Assembly: GCA_902492895.1 (NCBI GenBank)
Contig: CABUNG010000007.1
Span: 1-64,000 of the forward strand
Reading direction: 5' to 3'
Source of the DNA: an uncultured Oscillospiraceae bacterium
GTDB lineage: Bacteria > Bacillota > Clostridia > Oscillospirales > Acutalibacteraceae
DNA: 64,000 nucleotides
Below, in pieces: positions 16,204 to 23,507 of this stretch. Numbering within the stretch: position 1 is the stretch's first letter; each line of letters begins with the position of its first letter. The notes below the pieces were generated by a model. The model worked only from the letters and a program-made list of their open reading frames with translations. It had not been told where the DNA came from and ran no database searches. A program made the translations under genes and the position numbers.

Positions 16204-17903
16204 GCCGCGCCCCCCTTTCCGAACAGGCGGCGGTAGGTATCGGATTCCGTCCGCACCTGCGCATGGGACCCCATCGCCTCGATTTCCCCGCCGTTTATCA
16301 CGATGACCTTGCTGCAGCCGCGTATGGCGGAAAACCGGTGGGAGACGATCACCACCGTAATGTCCTCATCCAGACGGAGCAGCTCGTCCGCGACCTGCTC
16401 CTCCATATCGACGTCCAGCGCCGACGTCGCTTCGTCGAGCAGGATCAGCGACACCTGCCTGAGCAGCAGCCGCGCGATCATCAGCCGCTGCTGCTGTCCT
16501 CCCGACAGTCCGCGCATGTGGCCGCCGATCCGTTCGTCGAGTCCCTCGGGCATGCAGCGGACCAGCTCGTCCAGCCCCACCCGCAGCTCCTCGTCCGTTC
16601 CCTCGCGGCCGAGCAGGAGGTTCTCCCGGACGGTGCCTTCAAACAGGCGGATGTCCTGGGATACGACTCCGATCCGGCTGCGCAGATCCGAAAGGGAAAA
16701 CGCCTGCGCCGTCTCTCCGTTGATCCGCACCGTTCCCGACCAGGGATCATACAGCCGGAGAAACAGATCCATCATCGTCGTCTTGCCGGCCCCGCTCGCC
16801 CCGACGACCGCCACTTTTTCGCCTTTGCGGATCTCGAACGAGACATCCCGCAGAACCGGCTTGTCCTCATAGCCGAACGTCACATGCTCGAACGCCACCT
16901 GTTCCACTACCGGCAGCGCCTGGCCATCCGGGTTTTCCTCTTCGGTGTTCAGCACCTCGTTGACCCGGTCGATGCTGACCCGGCGGGCGAACCAGTCGAG
17001 ATAGATGCGCAGCATCCAGTTGAATTTCTTGTGCATCAGCGCCACATATTCGATCACGGCGAGGAACTGCCCGATCGACATGCTGCCCGTATAAATCAGC
17101 CTCGCGCCATATCCGTAGATGAGCAGGGACGCCGCCAGATTGATCAGATACACGCCCTTGCCAACCAGAAAATCCGTCCATCGGACGCGGTTTCCCAAGG
17201 TGATGAGCCTGCGCAGCGGCGCGATGACCTGGCCGGATGCCCACCGCTGCGCGCCGAGCAGCCGGATTTCGCGGAACCCTTTGAGGATTTCGAAAAGCCG
17301 GCCGGTATAGGCCCCGGTGATCTCCCGCTTTTTTCTCGAATAGGTTTCGGTCAGTTTGCCGCACAGCCGCGTCATGACGATCGGCAGGGCCGCGGCCAAA
17401 ACCAGCATAACCGCGATTCCCACGTTGATCCGGCCGACCATATACAGTATCCCTGCGCACAGCAGGAGGGAATTGACAAAATGGAACAGATTGCGCTGAA
17501 TGACATGCAGGAACTGCTCGCTGTCCCCGTCGATGCGGCTCATCACGTCGCCGCTGTTCATATGGGACAAAAAGGGCGCCCGCGCATGTATGGCCTTTTC
17601 AAACACGGCGTTCTTGACGTCGACGACATACCGGTTCTGCAGGGTCTGCCAGGTGTAGGCATAGATCAGGTTGAAAACCATCGCCATGGCAAACAGCACC
17701 GCGTAGTTGCGGATGACCAGGGGAAGCATCTCATGCAGCCCGCCGACGAGGACCTGGTCGGTCAGCACCGCCAGGTTCTGCGGCAGAAACAGCGACACCG
17801 CGTAGGTGACGAGGATACACAGCTCCGCGACGATGAACAGACCCGTATATTTTTTGGCAAACTCCCAAACCCGTTTCAGGCGGCGCGGTTTCCGGTCTTT
17901 CAA
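16200..17903 (-). CDS. ABC exporter half-transporter, first subunit
   Basis: A 567-aa fused ABC exporter half and first gene of the eight-gene operon. Membrane helices lie in about residues 18-300. The ATPase has Walker A GASGAGKTTMMDL near 365, Q-loop VVSQDIRLFEGTVREN, signature RGLSGGQQQRLMIARLL, Walker B LILLDEATSALD and IVSHRFSAI. The start is TTG at 17903 with GGAAG about 9 nt upstream; an in-frame stop lies a few codons before it, which fixes this as the first usable start. It is divergent from the AraC gene at 18076. Confidence 0.92.
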   Translation of the reverse strand: MKDRKPRRLKRVWEFAKKYTGLFIVAELCILVTYAVSLFLPQNLAVLTDQVLVGGLHEMLPLVIRNYAVLFAMAMVFNLIYAYTWQTLQNRYVVDVKNAVFEKAIHARAPFLSHMNSGDVMSRIDGDSEQFLHVIQRNLFHFVNSLLLCAGILYMVGRINVGIAVMLVLAAALPIVMTRLCGKLTETYSRKKREITGAYTGRLFEILKGFREIRLLGAQRWASGQVIAPLRRLITLGNRVRWTDFLVGKGVYLINLAASLLIYGYGARLIYTGSMSIGQFLAVIEYVALMHKKFNWMLRIYLDWFARRVSIDRVNEVLNTEEENPDGQALPVVEQVAFEHVTFGYEDKPVLRDVSFEIRKGEKVAVVGASGAGKTTMMDLFLRLYDPWSGTVRINGETAQAFSLSDLRSRIGVVSQDIRLFEGTVRENLLLGREGTDEELRVGLDELVRCMPEGLDERIGGHMRGLSGGQQQRLMIARLLLRQVSLILLDEATSALDVDMEEQVADELLRLDEDITVVIVSHRFSAIRGCSKVIVINGGEIEAMGSHAQVRTESDTYRRLFGKGGAA

Positions 17904-17948
17904 CCAACATCACTTCCATTCCCAGCACAGATTTGAAAATTTTTGGTT

Positions 17949-17980
17949 ATTCTGTAAGATCCGTTCCTATTTTACAGAAT
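17949..17980. promoter_or_regulatory. Inverted repeat, likely operator between exporter operon and AraC gene
   Basis: Perfect 9-bp arms ATTCTGTAA (17949-17957) and TTACAGAAT (17972-17980) around a 14-nt gap, so the half-sites are 23 bp apart (about two helical turns). It lies between the divergent starts at 17903 and 18076 and is a natural site for the AraC protein next door. Confidence 0.6.
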
Positions 17981-18075
17981 TCGGCCGTTCGTATGGTTTC
18001 TATTCGTGTCAAAAACGTTTCCAAAAACGACAACATGTCGAAAAAAGGAAACGCTGCAGCCAGGAGGAATCGTTT

Positions 18076-19026
18076 ATGTCCACACCCGTTCCCATTTGGT
18101 CCACGTCGGAGCACATCATGGTTCTGCCGATCGAAAAAGCCGATCAGTCGGTGGACTCCCATCCGTTCTTCCGCCTGATCATCCTGTCCCAAGGAAAACT
18201 TTTGGCGGAACTGGACGGAGAAGCGATGGAACTCACAGCCCCCAGTGTACTATGCTTGCATGACCGGCGCCGGTTTGTCTGCCGCCGCCTGGTCCACTGC
18301 GACGGATGCGTGCTGTTTTTCGATCCTTCCTTTCTCAACCGCAGCTTTACAAATGAAACCCTGCGGCATCCCGATTTCTCCACCTTGGCGGAAAAGCATT
18401 CGTTTTTTCAGCTCCAGCCTTTTCTCAAAGAAAACCCGGACGAGAACCGGATGGCCGTCAGCGAGGAAATCCTCCACCAGCTGATGCGGTGCGCCCGTTT
18501 TTGCTCCTATGAAATCCAAAACCGCGGTGACTGGTACTGGTCCTGCCGCACCAGATCCTATTTCATGGATATCATCCGCATGATCGAGAACATCCATTAC
18601 CAGTACGGCCTGCAGACCCCCGAACAACAGGACCAGCGGCAGCAGCGCCTGGAGCGCGGAGAGCTGCAGGCCATCTTGGAATACGTCGAAGCCCATATCG
18701 AGGAGGATCTCACGCTGGAAACCGTCTGCCTGCAGTTCCGCACCTACAAAAAACAGGTGGAACGGTGGTTCCGCTCCTACAAGGGGACCACATATTATCA
18801 ATACGTCAAGGACCTGCGGCTGAAAAAAGTGTGCTTCTACTTGCGGTTCACCGAGCTGCAGATGAAGGAAATTGCGGTCCGGGTAGGGTTTTCCAGCGCG
18901 CAGAACCTCGCCAAATTTTTTCAGAAGGAGAAACGCTGCTCCATGTCGGAGTTCCGCAGGCAGTCGGTGCGGGAACGGAAAAACGACATCGAACTGCAAT
19001 CCATCCGTCAGGGCAGCACAGCCTAA
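18076..19026 (+). CDS. AraC-family transcription regulator
   Basis: A 316-aa regulator. The N-terminal half (about 1-190) is a sensor region with a cupin-like start (HPFFRLIILSQGKLLAELDGEAMEL). The C-terminal HTH pair covers about residues 205-305: LTLETVCLQFRTYKKQVERWF and then MKEIAVRVGFSSAQNLAKFF. The start at 18076 has AGGAGG 8 nt upstream; the frame is open further upstream but has no signal there. It is divergent from the carrier-protein/exporter operon, with a perfect inverted repeat in the gap, and probably controls it. Confidence 0.88.
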   Translation: MSTPVPIWSTSEHIMVLPIEKADQSVDSHPFFRLIILSQGKLLAELDGEAMELTAPSVLCLHDRRRFVCRRLVHCDGCVLFFDPSFLNRSFTNETLRHPDFSTLAEKHSFFQLQPFLKENPDENRMAVSEEILHQLMRCARFCSYEIQNRGDWYWSCRTRSYFMDIIRMIENIHYQYGLQTPEQQDQRQQRLERGELQAILEYVEAHIEEDLTLETVCLQFRTYKKQVERWFRSYKGTTYYQYVKDLRLKKVCFYLRFTELQMKEIAVRVGFSSAQNLAKFFQKEKRCSMSEFRRQSVRERKNDIELQSIRQGSTA

Positions 19027-19171
19027 ACGATGGGACTGCCAAAAATGGAGCGGGCCGGTGCCCGAAATTAGTCGGATTTTCCCCTTGATTTTCTCCCATG
19101 CGGGGCTTACCATAAAATATGAAGAAATTATGAATGAGCAACCCATATGAGAGAAAGAGGGCACAACCGCG

Positions 19172-20383
19172 TTGAATATCGAATTTTTCCTGGACCTGGC
19201 TGTCATCATCCTCGCCGCCAAATCCTTTGGCCTGCTGGTGCGCAAAATTCATATTCCCCAAGTCGTCGGTGAAATCGTCGCCGGTCTTCTGATCGGTCCA
19301 AACGTCCTGCACCTGGTCGATCAGAGCGAGTTTCTCTCCCAGATGGCCGAGCTCGGCGTGATCATGCTGATGTTCGTCGCGGGACTCGAAACCGACCTAA
19401 AAGAGATGAAACGGACCGGCCCCGCCGCGCTGTTCGTCGCCGCCATGGGGGTTTTAGTCCCGCTTGCGGGTGGTTTTCTCCTTTATTCCTGTTTATATGG
19501 CTTCGCGGCCGTCGGGTCGGACGCCTTCTTTGAGGCGGTCTTCATCGGCACCATCATCACCGCCACCTCGGTGAGCATCACGGTGGAAACCCTGCGGGAA
19601 ATGGGCAAACTCAAGGGCCGGGTGGGCACTACCATTCTTTCCGCGGCCATCATCGACGATGTGCTGGGGATTATCCTTCTAACCTTCGTCATCGGATTCA
19701 AGAGCCCCTCCGTCCGGCCGGCCTCCGTCGTTCTCAACACCGGCCTCTTCATCCTGGCGGCAGCGGGGGCGGGCATCCTGCTCTATTGGCTGTTTAAATG
19801 GCTGGATAAAAAATACCCCCATCGCCGCCGTATTCCGATTTTCGGATTTGCTGTCTGCCTGCTCTTTGCCTTTGCAGCAGAACACTTTTTTGGCATTGCG
19901 GATATCACGGGCGCCTACGTGGCGGGCATTATTTTCTGCAACATTCAGGATTCCGCCTACATCGCACGAAAAGTCGATGTCAGTTCCTATATGCTGTTCA
20001 GTCCCATCTTCTTCGCCAGCATCGGCCTCAAGACTGAAATCCATGGCATCGACGCCTCCATGTTGCTGTTCAGTGCATTGTTCGTCGTGGTGGCGCTGGG
20101 AACCAAAATCATCGGCTGCGGGCTGGCGGCCAAGGCCTGCCGTTTTGATTGGAAAGATTCCCTTCGGGTGGGCGTCGGCATGATGACTCGCGGCGAGGTC
20201 GCGCTGATCGTTGCGCAGAAAGGCCTCGCGGTCGGCCTGATTCCCCCGGTGTATTTCACCGCCGTCATCCTCCTGATCATGGTTTCTTCCATTGTGACTC
20301 CCGTCATTCTCAAACTGCTTTACCGCAAAGAAGACCGGGCCCTTCCGCCCTCCGCTCTTCCGGATACGGTAAACGTCGAATAA
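19172..20383 (+). CDS. Cation:proton antiporter, CPA2/KefB-like
   Basis: A 403-aa integral membrane protein with about 11-12 hydrophobic segments and no C-terminal RCK/TrkA-N domain. Family features are the N-terminal RKIHIPQVVGEIVAGLLIGP, the LGVIMLMFVAGLETDL motif, the unwound region ATSVSITVETLREMG, and the ion-binding pair in SAAIIDDVLGIILL. The late MTRGEVALIVAQKGL is also typical. It should exchange Na+ or K+ for protons. It starts with TTG at 19172 after GAGAAAGAGG and is followed by a strong terminator. Confidence 0.92.
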   Translation: MNIEFFLDLAVIILAAKSFGLLVRKIHIPQVVGEIVAGLLIGPNVLHLVDQSEFLSQMAELGVIMLMFVAGLETDLKEMKRTGPAALFVAAMGVLVPLAGGFLLYSCLYGFAAVGSDAFFEAVFIGTIITATSVSITVETLREMGKLKGRVGTTILSAAIIDDVLGIILLTFVIGFKSPSVRPASVVLNTGLFILAAAGAGILLYWLFKWLDKKYPHRRRIPIFGFAVCLLFAFAAEHFFGIADITGAYVAGIIFCNIQDSAYIARKVDVSSYMLFSPIFFASIGLKTEIHGIDASMLLFSALFVVVALGTKIIGCGLAAKACRFDWKDSLRVGVGMMTRGEVALIVAQKGLAVGLIPPVYFTAVILLIMVSSIVTPVILKLLYRKEDRALPPSALPDTVNVE

Positions 20384-20389
20384 AAGCAG

Positions 20390-20418
20390 CGGCCGCGCCG
20401 ATCAGGCGCGGCCGTTTT
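20390..20418 (+). terminator. Rho-independent terminator of the antiporter gene
   Basis: 10-bp GC-rich stem (20390-20399 with 20405-20414), 5-nt loop, then TTTT. It begins 7 nt after the stop codon. Confidence 0.85.
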
Positions 20419-20762
20419 CGATTGTCCAAAAAACGGAAGAAAGCGAAAATCCGTCGGGAATACAGCCGCTCATTCATCCGCCCCCTCGTACGGACGTTGT
20501 ATCGATGAACTCCGGGAAAATTCTCGGAGCCGAAGCCGGGAATGTAACCCCCGGCCGGCAGTCATTTGCCATATAAGGATTCGATGAAAACAGGAGTTGT
20601 CCCAAAATTCATGGACAAACTCCTGTTTTCTCTTCTATATTTGCCATTTTTCGTGTTAGAATGCGAATCAGCGTCACCCTTTTTTCTGCCATTCATATGA
20701 TGACAATGAAGGGGAACCGCTGGACGGCCCGGTTCCCCTATCAATGAACAGGAGGATTTTAT
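20419..20762 (+). other. Gene-free leader with three hairpins upstream of the split Cys-rich gene
   Basis: No gene is supported in these 344 bases. Three stems follow each other: a small one at about 20510-20529, a nested GC-rich one at about 20530-20560 (GCCG, two unpaired A, then GCCGGG, pairing with CCCGGCCGGC) and a long one with near-perfect 17-bp arms (20586-20602 and 20613-20630). The last could be a terminator or attenuator, as T-rich sequence follows it. I compared it from memory with the common riboswitch classes and recognise none. Confidence 0.4.
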
Positions 20763-20852
20763 ATGCCTGATAACAAGTACATCCACGATGCCGGCTGCAA
20801 AGAAGCCGTATGCGTCGATGCCGGACGCGTTTACGACTCTTGCTCCGAATAG
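20763..20852 (+). pseudogene. 5' fragment of a split Cys-rich gene (codons 1-28)
   Basis: ATG at 20763 with AGGAGG 7 nt upstream. It encodes MPDNKYIHDAGCKEAV and then CVDAGRVYDSCS before the element begins; read straight through, it ends after one foreign codon at TAG (20850-20852), giving a 29-aa peptide. Joined at GA (20847-20848) to the 3' part at 23489, it gives DSCSDKDCLEDL in frame and a 271-aa protein. This is an interrupted gene, not a decayed one: no other damage is visible, and the start signals are intact. Confidence 0.85.
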
Positions 20853-20866
20853 GAGGAGGCGCCTTG
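20829..20866. other. Left attachment site (attL) of the intervening element
   Basis: Left junction. The crossover dinucleotide is GA at 20847-20848. To its left is the host gene (codons for YDSCS). To its right, after exactly 9 nt, comes GGCGCCTTG at 20858-20866, one arm of the element's own symmetrical site. Confidence 0.75.
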
Positions 20867-20977
20867 GAAAATCCCCCTGCGCGGCTCTTCTCGGGAAAAC
20901 GGCGGCTCCATTTGGTATCCGGATACTTTGAGACAATTGCTAACAGCCCATAAGGTTAATTCATGGGGGGAAGCTGC

Positions 20978-21595
20978 ATGTTATCCAGACAAATTGGCCG
21001 CAACATCCGGTGGCGACGCAGACGGGCCGGACTTTCTTTGGAAGAGCTTGCCTACCGGGCCAGTCTGGATACGTCCCATATCGGAAAAATCGAACGCGGC
21101 TGCTGGAATCCGAATCTCCAGACCCTCACCCGCATCGCCGCAGCGCTCGGCACCACGCCCCATTCCCTTTTCAACTGCGGCACGCTGGACGAACCGGATT
21201 ACGCCTGGCTGATCGGCTTTGCCAGCTCGACCATTCCTTACTACGATTTTCTCAGCGTGTACGATCCTCTGTTTCTCGGCGAATTCCTGGGCAGCTTTCT
21301 GATGGAGCGCATCACGGTCGAAGAAATCGACACCATCGCCGCGCAGTATCTGTCGGAAGTTCTCTATGAGGCCGTTCCGGAAACCGTCCGGACCGAGGAC
21401 GGCGCCCACTGCGGCTACGGTATAGCCGCCGTCCACAAGGCTAAGGGGTCGAAAACCCGTCTGAGCATGCTGCGGGATGTCACGTCCGACCGCGCCCTGG
21501 CGGAAAGCATCGCCGCCAAAATGACCGAGAGCCGCGTCCCCTATGATCAATACCGCTATATCGCGCGGGACCTTGCTGTGGAAAATTTTGTCTGA
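20978..21595 (+). CDS. XRE-family regulator with DUF6514-like C-terminus, on the element
   Basis: A 205-aa protein. Residues 1-65 are a classic Cro/CI helix-turn-helix (RNIRWRRRRAGLSLEELAYRASLDTSHIGKIERG as consecutive parts: RWRRRRAGLSLEELAYRAS and LDTSHIGKIERGCWNPNL). The middle (about 75-135) is unassigned. The last 60 residues (YGIAAVHKA..., MLRDVTSDRALAESIAA, VPYDQYRYIARDLAVENF) look like the small clostridial DUF6514 family, as I recall it. The chosen start 20978 has GGGGGGAAG at good distance; an upstream ATG at 20963 is less likely. It lies 110 nt from the left end and may control excision or the recombinase. Confidence 0.82.
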   Translation: MLSRQIGRNIRWRRRRAGLSLEELAYRASLDTSHIGKIERGCWNPNLQTLTRIAAALGTTPHSLFNCGTLDEPDYAWLIGFASSTIPYYDFLSVYDPLFLGEFLGSFLMERITVEEIDTIAAQYLSEVLYEAVPETVRTEDGAHCGYGIAAVHKAKGSKTRLSMLRDVTSDRALAESIAAKMTESRVPYDQYRYIARDLAVENFV

Positions 21596-21601
21596 CACAT
21601 T

Positions 21602-21640
21602 AAAACATCCCCCATCGTCAAAACGATGGGGGATGTTTTT
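21602..21640. terminator. Bidirectional terminator between convergent genes of the element
   Basis: Perfect 16-bp stem (21602-21617 with 21624-21639), 6-nt loop, A-run on the left and T-run on the right. It serves the XRE gene on the plus strand and overlaps the stop codon of the minus-strand ORF. Confidence 0.85.
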
Positions 21641-21938
21641 ACAGCGGCGTATGCCGCGGCCAGACGGATAGGATATCCTGCAGTTCCCGGATAAACCGCC
21701 GCCCGTTTTCTTCCCTTTGCCCGTCCCGAACCTCTGCCTGCTCAAAGCAAATCACCGCCGGCCCCCCCTGCTCCGCTTCCTCCCGCTCATAGAGAATCCG
21801 GGCGGTATCGGGCAGGCCGCTCTGCCCATCCTCCGGCGCCGTCTTTCGGCCGTCCATCGCCATCCCCTCCACCCCAAGCATATGCGCGCCGGCCTGTACA
21901 GGATGCCTCTTTCGGTCTTTCCGGATGCCCATCCGCAT
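21639..21938 (-). CDS. Small basic/acidic ORF on the element, unknown function
   Basis: A possible 99-aa protein starting ATG CGG ATG at 21938. The sequence (MRMGIRKDRKRHPVQAGAHM at the start, FIRELQDILSVWPRHTPL at the end) has a protein-like mix of charged and hydrophobic residues, GC-rich third positions and ends exactly at a terminator. No good ribosome-binding site is visible, so it may be spurious; the same frame stays open back into the recombinase gene on the other strand. If real, it is the only other gene on the element besides XRE and the recombinase, and it is a candidate excision factor. Confidence 0.45.
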   Translation of the reverse strand: MRMGIRKDRKRHPVQAGAHMLGVEGMAMDGRKTAPEDGQSGLPDTARILYEREEAEQGGPAVICFEQAEVRDGQREENGRRFIRELQDILSVWPRHTPL

Positions 21939-21971
21939 AAAATCGGATAGAACGGAAAGGCGGTGGATCCT

Positions 21972-23468
21972 GTGATCACAGCCCTCTATCTTCGGAAATC
22001 CCGGGCGGACGAAACGGACGAACGGGTCGGGGACACGCTTCGGCGGCATAAGGAAACCCTCCTCGCGTTTGCCGCCGAACGCGGGCTCACCATAGCGGAG
22101 ATCTATGAAGAGGTCGTCAGCGGCGACAGCCTGTATGCCCGCCCCCAGATGCTTCGCCTGCTCGAAAATGTGGAAAAAGGCGCCTATGACGCGGTGCTGT
22201 GCATGGACCTGGACCGGCTGGGCCGCGGCGGCATGAGCGACCAGGGCATCATCCTGGAGACGTTCAAAAATTCGGGCACCCGGATCATCACTCCGCGGAA
22301 GACGTACGATCTGAACGATGAATTGGATGAGGAGTACACCGAATTTGAAACCTTTCTCGCCCGACGGGAGCTCAAGCTGATCAAGCGGCGGCTGCAGCGG
22401 GGTATCCGCAAGACAATCGAGGACGGCGGATACATCGCCAACGCCCCTTACGGCTATGAAAAAACCACGCTCGACCGACACCCGACCCTGAAAATCAAGG
22501 AAGACGAGGCAGCGTTCGTCCGCCTGGTATTCGATCTGTACCTGTCGGAACGGTGCGGCTGCCAGGCGATCGCCGACGAGCTGAACCGGCTGGGAGCCAA
22601 GCCCCGCCGAGCCGCGGCATTCGGCCGCAACGCGGTGCTGCGCATCCTGAAAAACCCGGTCTACTGCGGCAAGGTGGCCTGGGATCAGCACACCCACGTC
22701 AAAACCGGCGGATCCGGAACCAAAGTCGTATCCAATCCGAAAAGCGCCTGGACACTTGTCCCCGGCCTGCATCCGCCCCTGATCGGTGAAGCAGACTTTG
22801 ACCGCGTCCAGGCGATCCTGCAGAGCCGCTCCCAGTCCTCCCACTTCGACGGCACGCTCCAAAACCCGCTCGCCGGCCTCCTCTTCTGCGCCAAATGCGG
22901 CCGGCTGATGCAGCGGCGTCCCGTCTCCGGCCGGGAGACGGCCGACCTGCTGATCTGCCCCACCCGCGGCTGCTGCTCCGCCGCCCGCCTCGACCTCGTC
23001 GAACAGGCGGTTCTGGATGCCGTGCGGGATCTGTGGGCCCCGTTTGAACCGCTCGAGGCGGCGTTCGATACATCACCGGGACCCGATCTCGCTCCCGCCG
23101 TCGCCGCGGCCGAACGGGACCTTGCAACGGCAGCCGGGCAGGAAGCCCGCCTGCACGACCTTCTCGAGCAGGGCATATACGATCCCTCCACCTATCGGCA
23201 GCGGATGGACGTGCTGCTGGAGAGGGAACGGGAGCTGGAGGCCGCCCTGCGGCATCTCCGGGAACGGCAGGCATCCGTCCAGTCCGGCGAATCCCCTGCC
23301 CCGGGGGTACCGGGGACGGTCTCCGCCCTCTATGCCCAGTCCGGGCCGAAGGAACGCAACCGCCTGCTCAAGGCGAGCATCGTCCGCGCCTGTTACCGGA
23401 AGGAAAAGGACTGGGGGCCCCGCCGGTTCCAGCTCATTATCGAATGGCGGCCCATGATGCCTTCCTGA
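21972..23468 (+). CDS. Large serine recombinase of the intervening element
   Basis: A site-specific recombinase of about 498 aa that should cut at a central dinucleotide and integrate or excise the element. The N-terminal resolvase domain starts TALYLRKSRADE, with the catalytic Ser in RKS, and continues with CMDLDRLGRGGMSDQG (active-site Arg cluster). A recombinase domain follows (APYGYEKT, NPVYCGKVAWDQH), then a zinc ribbon (FCAKCGRLMQRR ... LICPTRGC) and a coiled coil near residues 370-430, which is the region that governs direction in this family. GTG at 21972 is preferred; GTG at 21963 is possible. It lies at the right end of the element next to its attachment arm, as expected. Confidence 0.95.
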   Translation: MITALYLRKSRADETDERVGDTLRRHKETLLAFAAERGLTIAEIYEEVVSGDSLYARPQMLRLLENVEKGAYDAVLCMDLDRLGRGGMSDQGIILETFKNSGTRIITPRKTYDLNDELDEEYTEFETFLARRELKLIKRRLQRGIRKTIEDGGYIANAPYGYEKTTLDRHPTLKIKEDEAAFVRLVFDLYLSERCGCQAIADELNRLGAKPRRAAAFGRNAVLRILKNPVYCGKVAWDQHTHVKTGGSGTKVVSNPKSAWTLVPGLHPPLIGEADFDRVQAILQSRSQSSHFDGTLQNPLAGLLFCAKCGRLMQRRPVSGRETADLLICPTRGCCSAARLDLVEQAVLDAVRDLWAPFEPLEAAFDTSPGPDLAPAVAAAERDLATAAGQEARLHDLLEQGIYDPSTYRQRMDVLLERERELEAALRHLRERQASVQSGESPAPGVPGTVSALYAQSGPKERNRLLKASIVRACYRKEKDWGPRRFQLIIEWRPMMPS

Positions 23469-23507
23469 CAAGGCGCCCTGTCTTCTGACAAAGACTGTCT
23501 GGAAGAT
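23469..23507. other. Right attachment site (attR) of the intervening element
   Basis: Right junction. CAAGGCGCC (23469-23477), exactly 9 nt, then the crossover dinucleotide GA at 23487-23488, then the host gene (codons for KDCLED). The arm begins directly after the recombinase stop codon. Confidence 0.75.

Larger units (their letters stand above)
20847..23488 (+). mobile_element. 2.64-kb serine-recombinase intervening element (skin-like)
   Basis: The element splits a 271-codon Cys-rich gene after codon 28. From GA at 20847 to GA at 23487 the unit is 2640 bp. It carries an XRE regulator (plus), a small minus-strand ORF and, at its right end, a large serine recombinase whose stop codon is 19-21 nt from the crossover. 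When the ends are joined as in a circle, CAAGGCGCC (23469-23477) and GGCGCCTTG (20858-20866) face each other, each exactly 9 nt from the shared GA. It has no phage structural, transposition or conjugation genes. This minimal content and scarless in-frame join resemble the sigK skin-type elements of spore formers. Confidence 0.88.

Noticed and set aside
20500..20640. Riboswitch of a known class in the leader of the split gene
   Set aside because: I compared it from memory with c-di-GMP, c-di-AMP, TPP, SAM, cobalamin, fluoride, guanidine and ZTP consensus and found no convincing core.
21939..22862. Upstream extension of the small minus-strand ORF on the element into the recombinase gene
   Set aside because: The extension lies entirely opposite the recombinase coding sequence; only the last 99 codons look protein-like.
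20847..23488. Prophage or conjugative element
   Set aside because: No structural, packaging, replication or transfer genes are present; only recombinase, regulator and one small ORF.
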